A stretch of 64,000 nt of DNA from Pseudofabraea citricarpa (GCA_029641185.1 JAPWGK010000033.1:186001-250000), one strand, 5' to 3'. Numbered from the stretch's first letter, positions 11,856-24,365 are shown. Notes: generated by a model from the letters alone, not told the origin. Numbers and translations are program-made.

Positions 11856-12133
11856 ATGTCTCAAAGTAGAGGACTGGCCAATATCTCTTCTTGCTCAGGA
11901 ACACCTCACAGGTTCGTTGTAAAATAACTTAGAAGTCAAAGCTTGCTAACCATAAATTCAGTACACGACCTCGTAGCAAAAAGCATGCTTTGTCATTAGA
12001 GTCGTTTCTCTACGCTCCCACTTCTGTTCAAGAGCGAATAGCTCTTGGGATACAAGAATCAAAGAGCCAAAAAGTTGCTAGAATATCGAAGACAGTCAAG
12101 GATTTGGGCGATAGGATTGACGGACGACAATGA
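11856..12133 (+). CDS. Small conserved-looking hypothetical protein, 75 aa
   Basis: Two exons, 11856-11911 and 11962-12133, are joined by a 50-nt intron with GCTAAC branch site and AG acceptor. The ATG sits in a strong context (CCACCATGT). The product is 75 residues, basic and Ser-rich, with a helical C-terminal half (SVQERIALGIQESKSQ, then KTVKDLGDRID). It has no Cys cluster, signal peptide or membrane segment. The neat phase, branch site and start context argue for a real gene. The family is not recognised. It ends 165 bp before the convergent Dbp4 stop. Confidence 0.6.
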
Positions 12134-12298
12134 ATGAGCTTTTCGTTGTATCATTTTCTTGGTGAAAAATAAGCCGGGAATTCTGTCGTTCGGTTGTATT
12201 ATGGACAGGTAGAAACACGGAAAACCAGGTTGAGCAATGTAATGAATAAAACTGGTATCATGTTTTCCTTCGTTTCGAATCACAATCTAAACTTCTTC

Positions 12299-14757
12299 TC
12301 AACCAAGCAACCCAGCAGCCAGCGCCTCCAGATCCTCCAAGGTCTCTGGCTCGTCAACCGCTTCAATAATCCTGGCCTTTCTGTTCTTCGTCTTCTCCTC
12401 TTCCTCCTCGTCATCCTCAAACCACTTCTTTGGCCTCTTAGCAGGTCTCTCACTTTCCTCCTGCTCGTCAGCCATTGGTAGTGACGCGAGGAAATCTAAT
12501 GGATCTTCTGCATCACCTGCATCGACCAGTGCTGGAGCTTCTCCATCGTCATCTTCAAGAGCTGCCGCCGCATCCTTGGCTTTACGCTTTTCTCGCTTCT
12601 CGCGCTTCTTGTCCTTCGCCATTTGCTTATCGTCCAGATCAGCTTCGCGTACACGGGCGGCTTCTTCCTCGAGGAATTTAGCGCGTTGCTCTTGTGCGCT
12701 GCCTCTTTTGTTAAAGTCGTCTTCGTCTTCGAGTTCATAAAGTTGGTGAGGAACACCATCATCATCAAAGACCATCTTAGTACCTTTCCCTTTGAGTTTG
12801 AGCAGCGCTTTCTTGGACTGCAGCATCTTTTCTTTCCGTTTTGAATCAATGACAAGTGGTTCCTTGCTGATACCCGGAATGACCCTCGCTTCTGGCCCAG
12901 CAGCGGCTAGATCCTCCTCGTCATCAGAAGTATCTGTATCTCCGTTGTGGACTGGCAGTACTCTCTTCACAGATAAGAAGTCATCGTCCTCGTCTGCATC
13001 GCCTCCAATCTCTGCACCATCTTCGACGTCGTCACCTGCAATCATCTTTGTATAATGGCCAGACAAAACGTCTTGATTACGACGTTCAAACATGCGATCA
13101 TATTTCGTCCGTACTTCCTCCTTCTTTTTCTTCGCACCGGGCTCAGCGTCACTATCGTCGTCGCTTGATGCTAAAGTAGCTCTTGGAGCATTCTTGAGCT
13201 TCTTCGCGTCGTCTCCCTTCAAGTACTTGATTCTCGGCGCACCAGGAAGACCCATGCTTGCAGCAAATCCCTCTAAATCAATTTTGTTGACATTAAAGAT
13301 TTCCTTGTCTTTCTGAAGGTGAACTGATTTGGCATAACTCGTAAATGCTTTTTGGCCCAAATATTTCAACTCTGGATCTTGGAAGCACATATTCTGTAAC
13401 TGATTCTTGATATCTTGTTGTTTGTTTTGTCGCACATTGATCCTTTGAATCGGTACCTTCTTGTGCTCTAAGCGCTTCAGCATACCCTCTTCCTCACTTG
13501 GGTCCAAGAAGAGAACTGCTCGACCTGCTCTCTCGTATCGTGCTGTTCGGCCAACTCTGTGGATATATGTATCGGCATCTTCTGGGCAATCTAGTTGAAT
13601 GACCCAGTCAACGGCAGGAAAGTCAAGTCCACGAGCGACGACATCAGTAGCGAATATACACGAGTTTTTTGAAGCAGAGAATCTTGAGGTGATGTCGAGT
13701 CTTGCTGTCTGTTTTTGTCGGCCGTGAAGATGTAGGAGTGGAATACCGGGCTGTAAATGACGGAAACTTTCGTACACAAAACGTACTTGCTTGCCAGAAG
13801 ATAAGAAGACCATGATTTTCGACTTGAGATTAGCGCGTATAAAACTAAATAGCGTGTTGAGTTTCTGAGGTAAAGGTGTGATGATGTAATGCTGCTGTAA
13901 AGTTGAGGGAGTAGCGCTGGATGCAGCTTCGTGTACAGCGACATATTCGGGTTCTCGCAGACTGAGCCTTGCCAGATCGGATACCTTCTTTGTTTGCGTA
14001 GCACTGAAAAGCATCGTCTGTCTTTCCTTTGGCAAATGCTCCAATATTGCGTCAACCGAGGTTTGAAAGCCCATATCTAGAATGCGATCCGCTTCGTCCA
14101 GTACAAGCATCTGCAGATTATCCACCTCAAATGCGGCCGTCTGATCCATATGCTGCAACATTCTCCCGGGCGTACAGACTAATATATTCATCCTCCCCAA
14201 TCGTTCGCGTTCTTCTTGCAGACTTCTTCCTCCTATGACCAGACCAGCAGAGAAAGTATGGTACCGACCAATCTTCCGCAGCACCTCGAATATCTGAATC
14301 GCCAATTCTCGAGTCGGTGAAATTATCAGAGCTCCCAGCCCATCCAATTCCGTCCATTTTTGCCTATAGAGGTTCTCGAGAACGGGGACTAAGAACGCCA
14401 GAGTCTTTCCACTGCCTGTCTTCGCAGCACCTAGGATATCTCGTCCCTTGAGCGCAAGCGGTACAGCCTTCGATTGGATATCCGTGAGGGTCTTAAAATG
14501 AGAGGCATCGAGCCCTTTCGATGTAGTTTCTGAAAGCGGGAGGTCCGAAAAGTCTTTTATCTCTGCCTTAAGATCCTATTCACAAGATATTAGCATGGGA
14601 ATTCACCATAAATTTACCAATTTGTACTGACCAATTCCGACACTGCCTTCGCCAACTTCTCATGATCGTCCACATCGCGCTTTCGTTTCAAAGACCTCTC
14701 GTCATTCTTTCCCCTGGCTTGAGGTTTAGATTTCCGTCCAACAGCTGCGGAAGCCAT
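12299..14757 (-). CDS. DBP4: ATP-dependent RNA helicase Dbp4 (DDX10 family)
   Basis: Exons 14757-14632 and 14575-12299 (56-nt intron) encode 800 residues. The helicase core is complete: Q motif ([14 protein letters not shown]), motif [10 protein letters not shown] near residue 95, PTRELA, TPGR, DEAD, SAT, ARGLDFP and HRVGRTAR. After the core come the Dbp4-specific stretch ([18 protein letters not shown], then [12 protein letters not shown]) and a Lys/Asp/Glu-rich tail, as in DDX10 relatives. Dbp4 acts in the nucleolus, unwinding snoRNA-pre-rRNA duplexes during 18S rRNA maturation. A longer in-frame start at 14934 exists; [11 protein letters not shown] at 14757 was preferred because it gives the usual basic N-terminus. 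It shares a 209-bp divergent promoter with Rpc37, which would suit coordinated control of ribosome and Pol III output (inference). Confidence 0.95.
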
Positions 14758-14966
14758 AGTGGTGAATGCGGGGAGAGAAACGTCCAAGGTCCAGAAATTT
14801 TTCGATACAGCGGCAGCAAGCCCGTCCAGCCTCGCAAGGGACTTTCTCGCAGGACAAAATATTCCCGCGCTAGCGGCCGCCACCACCGACGGCCCGCTCA
14901 AAAGTTGAAGATGTACGAGCTCTTTCCCCTCCATTATTTGCTCCGAAAGCAGAGAGCAGATTCACC
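14758..14966. promoter_or_regulatory. Bidirectional promoter between DBP4 and RPC37
   Basis: Only 209 bp separate the two divergent start codons, so both promoters must lie here or overlap the neighbouring gene. The stretch is GC-rich, with GCTAGCGGCCGC near 14868, and has no clear TATA box. Confidence 0.55.
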
Positions 14967-16185
14967 ATGACCGGCTCAGATGCAGAGTTCATAGACCCGG
15001 ATCCCATCAAAGCCACCTACGATGTCTTCATCAAGCCCTCCATCTCCAATTCGCGGCAGATTTATATCCTGCAATTCCCCAATCGCGACTCCAAGCAGCC
15101 GTACTCGCAATCCAATGAATCACAACCCTTCAAGCTACGAGTCAAGCCGCAGGCAGGCATGCTAGAGCTCGACGTGCCCGTCGACGCATGGCGGAACTAC
15201 GACAAGGAGAAGGGTATGAAATGGGGCGACGCGATGCGGAAGAGCAACAAGTCGGGGCAGAGCCATGGAATGCCTGGCGGGTTCGGGATTGGAGGTGCTG
15301 CAGCACCAGCAGGTCGAGGGAGAGGAGCACGAGACGATCTCCTCACTCCTGCAGACGAGGGAAGGATTCTTGCAGACTGGTCGGGGGCTGTTCAGCGAGA
15401 ACAGGTCCTGACCAAGCAGACACTCGGTGGTCAATCAGTACCCAGCGAAACTAGCTCTCCTCAATACATGATCGGAGCGTTCAAAAAGGGTATACCTTCC
15501 ACCCTTCTATTCATTTCCTCGCCAATTACTAATTTAAACACTAGATCAACTCCATCTCACCCCCGTCTCACATATCGTACAAATGCGCCCGCAATTCCAC
15601 CACATCGACGCCCAGAGCGAGCAAGAGAAAATCGGCCGGCCACGTGAATCCGCCGCCGCAGCACGATCAACCGAGCAACGTCCCGTCCATCAAACGGCCA
15701 AAGTAACCGTGGATGGCGAAGAAGAAGCAACCGAGAGCATGACTGAGCGAATTACAGCCGCACAGCAAGAGAGCTGGCGCACGCACCGGTATATTGACGA
15801 AGACAGCGCTGAAGCTTGGGCGTCGTTTCACGAGAACCTGTTTGTGGGCGAAGACATCGATGAGGAGTTGCTGGATGGTGATGAGGTTGCTAAAGAAGCG
15901 ACGAGCTCAAAAGCGGCTGGCAAGGCACCTGCAAAGAACTTGAAGGATAAGGTACCTGCACTGGTGAGTCGACTAGATAATGCACAGTATCTCGATACGA
16001 TCAGTGCGCCGAACGACATGGTAAAGCTATCAAGAAGTAAGAAAACGAGGGATCGGAAAAAAGGCAAGCAGAAAGCTAAGGAAGGAGACGACGACAGTGA
16101 TAGTGGCAGCTCGAGCACCCTGTCTTCTGAAGAGGAGGAAGAAGATGAGAGCGAGGAAGAACCAGAAAAGGCTACTGAGTCATGA
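14967..16185 (+). CDS. RPC37: RNA polymerase III subunit Rpc37/RPC5
   Basis: Exons 14967-15489 and 15545-16185 (55-nt intron) give 387 residues. The N-terminus has the RPC5/Rpc37 hallmark: DDPI-like DPIKATYDVFIKP, YILQFPNRD and LRVKPQAGMLELDVPVD. The end of exon 1 has QTLGGQSVP and YMIGAFKK, followed by QLHLTPVSHIVQMRPQFHHID in exon 2, which is the conserved TFIIF-like dimerisation segment. Rpc37 pairs with Rpc53 on Pol III and works in initiation, termination and recycling. The last 60 residues are Lys- then Asp/Glu-rich. The start has a CACCATGAC context. The gene is convergent with DDB1. Confidence 0.92.
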
Positions 16186-16511
16186 CATATCGTATGGGAA
16201 TTAAAGAGACAAGACATCTCACTGTCTTGGTAGATAATGATACCCCCGGGATAATAAAAGACTAAAAAAAAAAAGTCTTCATGCTCTGTCTTATTTTATG
16301 CTCTTTATAAAGCGCGATGCATCTGACCGGCACAGAATATGCAATGAAATGAAATGTAATGCCATCGACGTATGCATCATCTAAGAAGAAAAAAACAGGC
16401 CATCTCTCATGCAAAAATCCAACACGATCTCATGCCGCAAAATCCGTCAAAATCCCAGCCCTTGATCGGCTAGGTAGGTAGGTAAGTAAGTAGTATATTT
16501 TACTAACCAGC
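16186..16511. other. Convergent 3' intergenic region
   Basis: About 330 bp between the stops of RPC37 and the DDB1 gene. It contains an A-run near 16264-16274, T-rich tracts and a GTAGGTAGGTAAGTAAGTAG microrepeat near 16472-16491. No gene is seen. Confidence 0.5.
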
Positions 16512-19500
16512 TCAATGCAACCTCTTCAGCTCCTCAACGAGATTCCTCAGATCCTCAACGCCTATACCGAGACCCTCGGTAATCTGATCCTGCAAGGCCT
16601 CATCGACATCCAAGAAGCGCTCGATCAACTCGCCGTCGACGAAGCGGAAGGGCTCGGTCGTCTCGCGAACCTCGTTCTTGAAGGCGCGGTAGGTGAGGAA
16701 GTCGATGTCGCCCGGGGTCGGGATGAGCGTGGCCATGCGCGTCTGGAGGCGCATGAGCAGATCCTGGAGGCTCGGGGCGATCAGTGCGAGGAGGTAGATG
16801 GAGCCTTCGGTCTGTAGGTTTTCGATCGTGTTAGAGAGGGGGTGGCAGGAAGAGACTAAAGGGGAGGAAGGAAGAAGAAAAGGAAAAGGGAGAAAAGGAA
16901 CTTACGGTAGCGAGGAAAGCTTTCGGGACTGCGATGGCTTGGGGTGATGTTTCGACGTCGATGGAGCGGATCTTGTTTACTTGCTCGCCGAGACATATCT
17001 CGCTGGTTACATCGAGACGTCTTCGGTCTTGAGCAGTGACTCCCTTGGAATTGCGTTGCAGGATGATCAGGTTCCCGTCGTGATCACTTTGGAGGTAGGA
17101 TTCCTCTGCGATCTGGACCACGGCTGTTGACCATGAAGCTTGTTCATGTCGAGCTAACTCTTGTAGTTTGTCTGGAAGACCATCCTTGCCTGGGACAAAT
17201 TCTAGGAGAGATACTGACTTCATCATATCTGCGACGGTGATGATATTCCCTGAGACATCGATATCGATGGGTGACGTTGAAGTGCGGTATGTCGCAACTT
17301 TGTTAAGTTTTGCTTCTGTCGGGGTAGTTTCTTCGTAGTCATAGATGACTACTGTTTTTGTTAGAGCTGCGAGGATCTTTCCATTAATCATGCTCAAGCA
17401 TCTGCAGGCTCCTCTAAGGCGATGGCTAGTGACCAAGAAAGGGTTCCTATCGCTGTCGATTCCAAACACCAGTATTCGACCTCTGACATTATCGTCTGTC
17501 ACTTCTTCATCCAGTTCATAAGACGTTCCAACCAGGAACCTCTCAGCTAGATCTCCCCCTGCGACTGGCAATTCAGCTCGAGCAACGCTCTCGATGATTT
17601 CCATTCCTTTCGATGGATCGAGGTCTGAGAGGATAAACGGCTTGCCCAATTCTCCAAACATTACTTCATCTACCAGTCTAAAACTGCTTGTGATTATCTC
17701 TGCATTATCTCTAATCTTGCGGTTGATAGACCCAAGTCCAAACGCTCGCTCCGTTGCCGAGTATACTATTCTCCGGACAGTCTCGCCAACATGTAGCTTT
17801 CGAACATGTGTTCTTCGTTCGTTGTCGATCTCTGAAATCTTAAGATTTTCCGAGGTTGCAACAATGATAGAGTTGGGGTAGGCTTCGCTATCGAAAGAGC
17901 ACACGCAAATAGCATTATCTGCAGTGACAGAAGAATAAATAATTCTCCCCTCGGATCCATATATCAAGCTGGGATGTTCGCAAGTTGCAAATACGTTGGA
18001 AAGGCCATTTTCGCGGTCCAGTATCTGCAGTCGGGCTTGCTGAGTTCCGAGAACAATACTCTTTCTGCCGGATAGAGAATGTGTATTCTTGTCTACGTTA
18101 AATGTGTGTACAATGCCATCTTCCATAGCAACAAAGAGTGTTGGCCCAGAGAGCTCTGTGGGAAGGATCTGTGTGAGAGCGATATCTCGTGGAATGGATG
18201 CATTATCCGTCCTCCGCAAATTCTCTGAATGAATGACTTCAAGGGTCTGAAGATCCATGATAGAAATCGAGCCAGACTTCCAGAAACCAACAATTCCAAT
18301 GTTGGCTATCCGAGGAGGAATATGTATACACGCCACTTGATCTGCGTTTCCTAAGTTTTGTGTTACGACCTCACTGAGCCCTTGTTTGATATCTAAAGTA
18401 ACCAACGTTCTACCGTCTGCTGATAAGAGGACGTAATCTTTGTTCGCAGATGCTGTTGTGATCATTTGGCCCCTTGAAGGTTTCCATTGTGAGACGAGGC
18501 TGTCACGGCCAGGACCAAGCAACATAACCGATTCTGTGGTGACTTGTAGTATCAAGCCATTGTCAATATTGACTGCTAAAAGTGTTTGGCAAGTCTGTAG
18601 AAGACCACCGAAAGATTCCACTTCCTCGATCCCTCCTTGAGAATCGAATCTGAAAACCCTCGTCTCGGTAAGGAATGATACTACCAGAGTATCATTCGCA
18701 GAAGAATTCGGACTTGATCTTAAAGCAAAAAGACCTTTGATGTCCTCCATGTCTGCTAAGATACCAATATCTTCCAGACCAACACCACTTCTCATACTCC
18801 TTAAACTTCCCGACTCAAACGTGTTACTCCCCGTGACAATTCGGGCCTGGCCAGATGAGTACTCATTCGAGTGGCTCTCTCCGTCTCTGCTTCCCATATC
18901 CATCACAGCAAAGTCAAGGATTGGTGCAACATTTGTCATGTTTTGTAAAACCTCAATCTGGGACCCACCAATGTCGACTCGAATTACCTGCGAATCTCCT
19001 TCATGTGACGCCACAAACAAAATATCGTTGCCCATATAAACCAACTCTGAGGCTTTCGACGTCTTCCCAATCTTGCGGACATCCATTCCTGTGACAACAG
19101 CCCCCTCTACTAGCATTTCCAGGACCCACAAAGTTCCGTAGTCGTCTCCGAGTAGATAATGGAGATTGTCGTAGGGTTCCCATGCGACGAATATCGAAGC
19201 CTCCTTGAGAGCTACCTGCACGGTGGCCTTACTTTCGTCGTCCAGATATAATAATTTAGTCTCGCCAACCACTATTACACCACCAAGCTGAGCCTTGGCG
19301 GACGCCGTGTTTCTGACGATATATCTTTTGTTTTCCTCCTCGCCCTGTGGAACAGGTATTAAATGCTCGGCACCCATATCGAGATCCGTGATATAGTTCT
19401 CTCGGTCTCGTTTTGGGTCGAAATTAATGTACTGGCCCTTTTCATCCACTACCCTGTACGTCACCAACTTGACCTCTCTATCCTTGCCCTCGTGGTATAA

Positions 19501-20098
19501 CATGGCCATCTTGGGTCTGTTCGTTTGCGTATAAAGAAAGGTGCTCGCTCGTACATGTAGCTCGGTAATGCGCACTTGTTCTGACTGGTCCAGGTAATCC
19601 TCTCTGCCTTTCCTTGGTTTTCGTATCTTAACAAGGTTCAACACGCCCTCAAACAATTCCATCACCAGACTCTGCCCCGTCGGATCCACTATACACCTGT
19701 CCCTACTCTGCGAATCATGGAGATGTTTCTCTGCAACATCAACAAACGACTGCATGGTATCCAGCTGCCGCGTAGTCTGATTCCAGGCTACAGTAAAGTA
19801 CTGGAATCGCGATGTACCAACAAAGAGGTGGTCGGTGGCCGCCCCTGGAGGGCGAATCTTTTGTAGCATGGTGACTCGTCCGTATATTGCTTTGGAATGC
19901 GCCATAACCAACCCTTCTGCAGTCCCTGTCCATATCTCCAGTCGATTCGCCTTCCTTTGGTTGCTTCAGTAATTATTCCTCGGGGCGGGGTGGTGTCTCT
20001 TACGCAAGCACAAGACATTCTTCTTGCGGGTTAAGCAAGCTCAATTTCAGCACATGGCGCACACTGCTGGGTCTGTTGATCGGTGCTAGGTATGCCAT
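16512..20098 (-). CDS. DNA damage-binding protein 1 (DDB1) homolog
   Basis: Exons 20098-20004, 19954-16906 and 16811-16512 encode 1147 residues, the usual DDB1 length. The first exon was found by phase and by the conserved start MAYLAPINRPSSVRH; it joins to KANRLEIW and then LVMAHSKAIYGRVTML. The body is the three-beta-propeller CPSF_A type, with the family segments LSADGRTLVTLDI and LYGLGSINRK-like RAFGLGSINRK. The last exon reads EGSIYLLALIAPS and ends ITEGLGIGVEDLRNLVEELKRLH, the expected C-terminal helices. DDB1 is the adaptor of Cul4 ubiquitin ligases in nucleotide-excision repair and, in Neurospora, in heterochromatin formation. CPSF160 and Rse1 are relatives, but the N-terminus and C-terminus favour DDB1. 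Confidence 0.93.
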
Positions 20099-20465
20099 TG
20101 CGAGCGATTTGCAAGCAGAATCAGCTGCTTCTTGCTGCAGGTCTTTGCTGAATTGTGATGTTTGAGGGTGGGAGTCAAAAATGCGAAGCTCGATCCTGGT
20201 GACGTTCAGGACTTGTTTATCGGCCTTATCGCTTCCGAGGCGGATTTTAGATACAGTGTGCTTGGAGGGGTGAAAACCAGCCTGCTTGACGATTGGTCCG
20301 TATCTTCATAGAACTAAGAAGTAGGCCAGTAGAAACATTTGCCCTTCCAATTGAATTCCATATCGGCGTATGATGCAAGTTCAGTCAGATAAATATTTTC
20401 CTTGTTTCTATAGACGATGTAACAACAGACTATGTACGGAGTACCTTCAAAATCATGCAACAGAT
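20099..20465. other. DDB1 upstream / HIBADH downstream spacer
   Basis: About 370 bp between the DDB1 start and the stop of the dehydrogenase gene, both on the minus strand. It must contain the DDB1 promoter and a transcript end. No gene is seen. Confidence 0.5.
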
Positions 20466-21743
20466 CTACTCAGTACCACCAAGGTATCTATAAATTACTG
20501 AAAAATCCTTGCCCTTGCAACGGTCATCTTGTTCTGCAGATTCATATACGTCGCGAGCCTTGTCACCAAGTTCAAGTCTTGCTCCGGCCTCCTCTGCAGC
20601 TTGGATAGCAAGTTTCAAGTCCTTTTTCATGAGACTGAGACCAAAGCCCCCATTGTAATCTCGGCTGGCCGGACAACCATCCACAACACCCTTCACAGGA
20701 TTGTTCACCTCACTCGGCCAGCACCTTCCTGTGCTGATATTGATCAAGTTGCCCAAAACCTTTCGATCAAGACCCAAGTTAAGACCCAAATTCATAGCTT
20801 CACAAGTGGCAATATTGTTAATAGCTAGCAAATAATTGTTCGCGAGCTTGCCGGATAAACCGGCTCCCTGCTCACCACAATGCAAAACTCTCTTTCCCAT
20901 CATGAGTAGTATCGGTTCTACTCTCGATAGCAGGTTTTCTGGTGCACCTAGCATGAACGTGAGCGTCCCTGCCGACGCACCAACAACTCCACCGGACATG
21001 GGCGCATCGACGAATTTGCCTTGTTCTGTGGTATGTACTGCATTCGCTACCTCTTTCGAAGAGGCCGGGTCAATAGTAGAACAATCGATGAATAGACGGT
21101 CCTTGGAATTTGCATCGGCTTCACTAGCATCCTTCAATATTTGCAAGAATACACCCTTGACATGCGAAGGTTCGGGTAGCACAGTGATGGTTGTTTCCTT
21201 TAATATGACGTTAGTATGGTACAACGTAATAAATTTCTTGTAGTAACAGGAGGTGGTGAAAAATATCAGAGGATTGGCTCGTTGTATAAATTTTGAAATC
21301 ACTTGAAAAATCACCCATAACGGGTGACCCAACTTAGATCATGGATAGAACAAACTCATCATATAAAGGCTAAGGGTTGTGGGAGATGTGCGGACTTACG
21401 GAGTTCTCAGATGCCTCCCGTATGCTACTTGCGACCTCGACGGAGGCTCCTACACCAGTCGGCTTGATTTCGCTCACGAATTTGTCGACCGCTGCGGTGT
21501 TGATGTCGTATATCCGAAGAGTGTCGGTGGTAGGCAGCTTCTTTTGCAGGTTCTTGGCCATATTGTAACCTGTATTTGTCAGTCCATGAAGGCTATCTTG
21601 AGGAATGAAAACGTACCCATTTGACCGAGACCAATAAAACCCCATTGTGCTTGTCTTCCAGCTGTCCCGGACAAATTCCTTCGCTGTACAGACTGAAGTA
21701 CTGAGCGCATTAGGGGCGCGCTTCTTCGGACGTTTGATCTCAT
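20466..21743 (-). CDS. 3-hydroxyisobutyrate dehydrogenase, mitochondrial
   Basis: Exons 21743-21617, 21569-21400 and 21197-20466 give 342 residues. The N-terminus is Arg/Ser-rich (MRSNVRRSAPLMRSVLQSVQRR), a mitochondrial presequence. It is followed by the NAD-binding GFIGLGQMGYNMAKNL. The substrate motif DAPMSGGVVGASAGTLTFMLG and the catalytic-lysine segment GLSGKLANNYLLA are present, and the tail FSVIYRYLGG is typical. The enzyme oxidises 3-hydroxyisobutyrate to methylmalonate semialdehyde in valine breakdown. The second intron is 202 nt, longer than most here; the flanking protein sequence is continuous with the family, so no exon seems missing. Confidence 0.93.
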
Positions 21744-22457
21744 CTTGAATTGTTGGTGTTGTATGGAGATCCGTGGGGTAGGAATGTGTAAGGTACACAC
21801 GACCCCTCGAAAGTTCACGCCATAGCCGTGGGGAAATGGGGAGATGCCGACCGAGTATCGACACTACCGATATAGCCCGACTACCGATCCAGATCTGGTG
21901 GTTGCCATATCATCCTCAGAGAGATATCAATCTGCTGTTGTAAGTCTAAAATCGGGTTAGTTGGCTAGCTTCAAAGACCGAGATAGCAAGAGAGACTCGT
22001 GAGAGACTATGATAACTTTGTTGAAGGAAGATGATGGATGGAGGAGTGATAAAATTTTCTTTTGGGTGGATTGTGGAAATGACGCTAAAGTTATTTGGTG
22101 GGATAAGCGAAAGCCTCGACCTCATGTAACACGTGATAGTCTGTTAGAATTCTACTCGAGGACTTGCAAGAGTAAGTCATGCACATGTTTGTTGATAAAC
22201 AGTTCTGTCCAAATGTAGGATCATTGTAGAATCGTCATAGGCAGTCGCTAATTAGTTTGGGTATCTCTAATTCCACAAGATTATTGAGTCGCTCCAAAAG
22301 TCCATCTCCAAAGTGCACGCCAGCTTATCCAACTAAAGGATGATCGTAAGGCCCAATCTATTACAAAAAATACAATGCCTGTAGGTATAAGCCTACCAAA
22401 CAAAAACAAAAGTAATAAACACAAAAGCAAGAAGGGGATCAAAACTCCGCTCTAACT
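21744..22457. other. Intergenic region upstream of HIBADH
   Basis: About 0.7 kb holding the HIBADH promoter and the 3' flank of the acetyltransferase gene. The small plus frame at 22009-22218 has no family match that I recognise and is probably chance. Confidence 0.45.
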
Positions 22458-23216
22458 CTACCTCTTCTTTCTACCACTCGTCTCCATTCTCTCAAGCACA
22501 TTTTCTAGGGCTTTTGCTGCTCTAATCTCTCCCTTCCTGAATCCACCATTGAAAAATTCGGGCAAGATCATCCTGCTGTTGGCATGCTGGGCAGCAAAAC
22601 CAACCTCGGCCGGGTTGCCCAGGCGCTCTCTGCTGACCCTCACAGCTTCTTCCAGGAGTTCGGTACCGACGCCAGTGCCTCTGTACCGGAGTCTTGTCGT
22701 CCATGCCCTGATCACCCCATTTCCTCCCTTGCTTGGTTTTCTCTTTCTTGGGCTACCAGCACTGCTTGCAGCCCTCTCCAGTCTCAAAATTATGGCTCCA
22801 ATAATCTCGTCGCCGTATCGAGACCCAATAATAGTATCTTCCTCGCCATCCTCATTCTTTGCGAATTGCCACGAGATCTCTTCAGCCATTGTGATATAGG
22901 CGCTTGTCGCCCCTCTGACCGCAACCAGTCCGATCATGGTTAAACCAGCACATGTGGTTACCACAATTCCGATATCCCCTCGGGTCTTATACAGATATTG
23001 ATTGACCACTGCCAGTACTAGAACATAAGCGGCAATTGTGAGGGGGTGAAATATGATGGCGCGCGAAGCAATCTGACGCTGTTGTGCCACTGAGTCGGCC
23101 ACCAGCTTCAAGGCCGCGATCTTGTCGGACTCATCTGTGAGTACAGCAGTCGTAAGCGGCGGAATGTTGTCTAGAGGATTTATCGTAGTGGGCTCGTCCG
23201 GGTCGGCAATTGTCAT
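22458..23216 (-). CDS. GNAT-family N-acetyltransferase with two N-terminal membrane segments
   Basis: A single exon of 252 residues starts at MTIADPDEP (23216). The frame is open further upstream to 23417, but that extension is low-complexity and probably leader. Residues about 51-100 hold two hydrophobic segments (IIFHPLTIAAYVLVLAVV and IGIVVTTCAGLTMIGLVAV), so the protein is probably membrane-anchored. The C-terminal half has the GNAT fold signature: EIIGAIILRLE, then WTTRLRYRGTGVGTELLEEAV (acetyl-CoA motif A, RxxGxG), then AEVGFAAQHANSRMILPEFFNGGF. The substrate cannot be told. Similar two-helix GNAT proteins occur across filamentous ascomycetes, but I do not know a named member. Confidence 0.8.
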   Translation of the reverse strand: MTIADPDEPTTINPLDNIPPLTTAVLTDESDKIAALKLVADSVAQQRQIASRAIIFHPLTIAAYVLVLAVVNQYLYKTRGDIGIVVTTCAGLTMIGLVAVRGATSAYITMAEEISWQFAKNEDGEEDTIIGSRYGDEIIGAIILRLERAASSAGSPRKRKPSKGGNGVIRAWTTRLRYRGTGVGTELLEEAVRVSRERLGNPAEVGFAAQHANSRMILPEFFNGGFRKGEIRAAKALENVLERMETSGRKKR

Positions 23217-24365
23217 AGTGGCTAAACACGAGGGTGTGAGAGGTGGAAGTGTCTGTGAGGAAGACGCGTCGAGTAGAGGTGTAGAGGTACTCGAGTTGAG
23301 CGTTGACTGTGGGAGGACGAGATTTGCTCGGAGAAAAGTGAAAAAAGCTGCGCGAAGAGGTATTAGCACACTGTAACAATAGCAGGTTGCAATTCGTTTC
23401 TGCAAACGCCCGCGCAATATCTCATGCTACATGCTGTTGTTGATGTATACCTTGGGAAGCGTTTCTGTGCAGCTTGATTTGAGGTTGCACAAGCGTGGGG
23501 GGCTTGTCGTCGCTCGATTAGAGAGAGACGAGATTCAGAAGGTTTGTTGTCGGAAGGAAAGCAGCAGACTTGCCAAGCAGAAATCTTGAATCTTGAATGG
23601 TGAACAGAGTAGATTTCTAGAAGAATGAGAGAGTTCCAAGAAAAAGCCTTCACTAACCAGCACTGGTCTTAAACCCAGGGACGGCGTTCATCCGTTCGGT
23701 GATATTAGTAGCATTGCCATACCGGTAACCATGGCCCAGCCTGAGATCCAGCTCTTTGATAGGCATGTGTCTAGGCATGGCGGCCCAAAACGGCTAGAGA
23801 CAGCAGGTTAAAATGATCAAGGGGGCCAAAGAAGAGAAGCTCCGGAATTGCATTTGCAAGACTCCGTTGAGGACGACACGAACAAGCCCGGATGGTTCAG
23901 ATATCTTATATTTGGGATATCTGGGACTTCCTGTGCCTATGATGTATCCACGTGGGTTCATTGGTCGATGCAGAAATTTCTTATCTGGCTAGCGATAAGC
24001 CAGCACTGGATCCTGCGATCCTGGTTGGGGAGTGAGATCCACAGTGCGGGATGAGTGATACGTGGGCCCTCCAGCCGGCTCAAACCTGCCTGGTCGCGTG
24101 CTGTCGGCGCTGGCTATTGGCTGCAGGATACCAGCGGTGCGGGTGTGTATCCAGTTCCCTGGCGTCGCTCTACTGCTGTCAGAGGCACACAAATTTCACC
24201 CGAGCAAGGGTCTAGACCGGGAGCATATCACATCACATGTGCCTCTAGTGGTATGATTTCAGGTGATTGCTCCTTTGGTTGAGCTCGCGATAACATGCAT
24301 TCTAGCACTCATACTCTCTCTTCATGCTTGGCTCTCTTCTCTTCTTCCATCTGCTCTAAAGCAGC
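23217..24365. other. Intergenic region, no supported gene
   Basis: It contains the promoter of the acetyltransferase. Frames at 23363-23653 (minus), 23848-24054 and 24055-24282 (plus) overlap each other and lack domains. No repeat or RNA gene was seen. Confidence 0.45.

Noticed and set aside
22009..22218. Small plus-strand frame
   Set aside because: Composition is unremarkable, no domain, and no splice partners.
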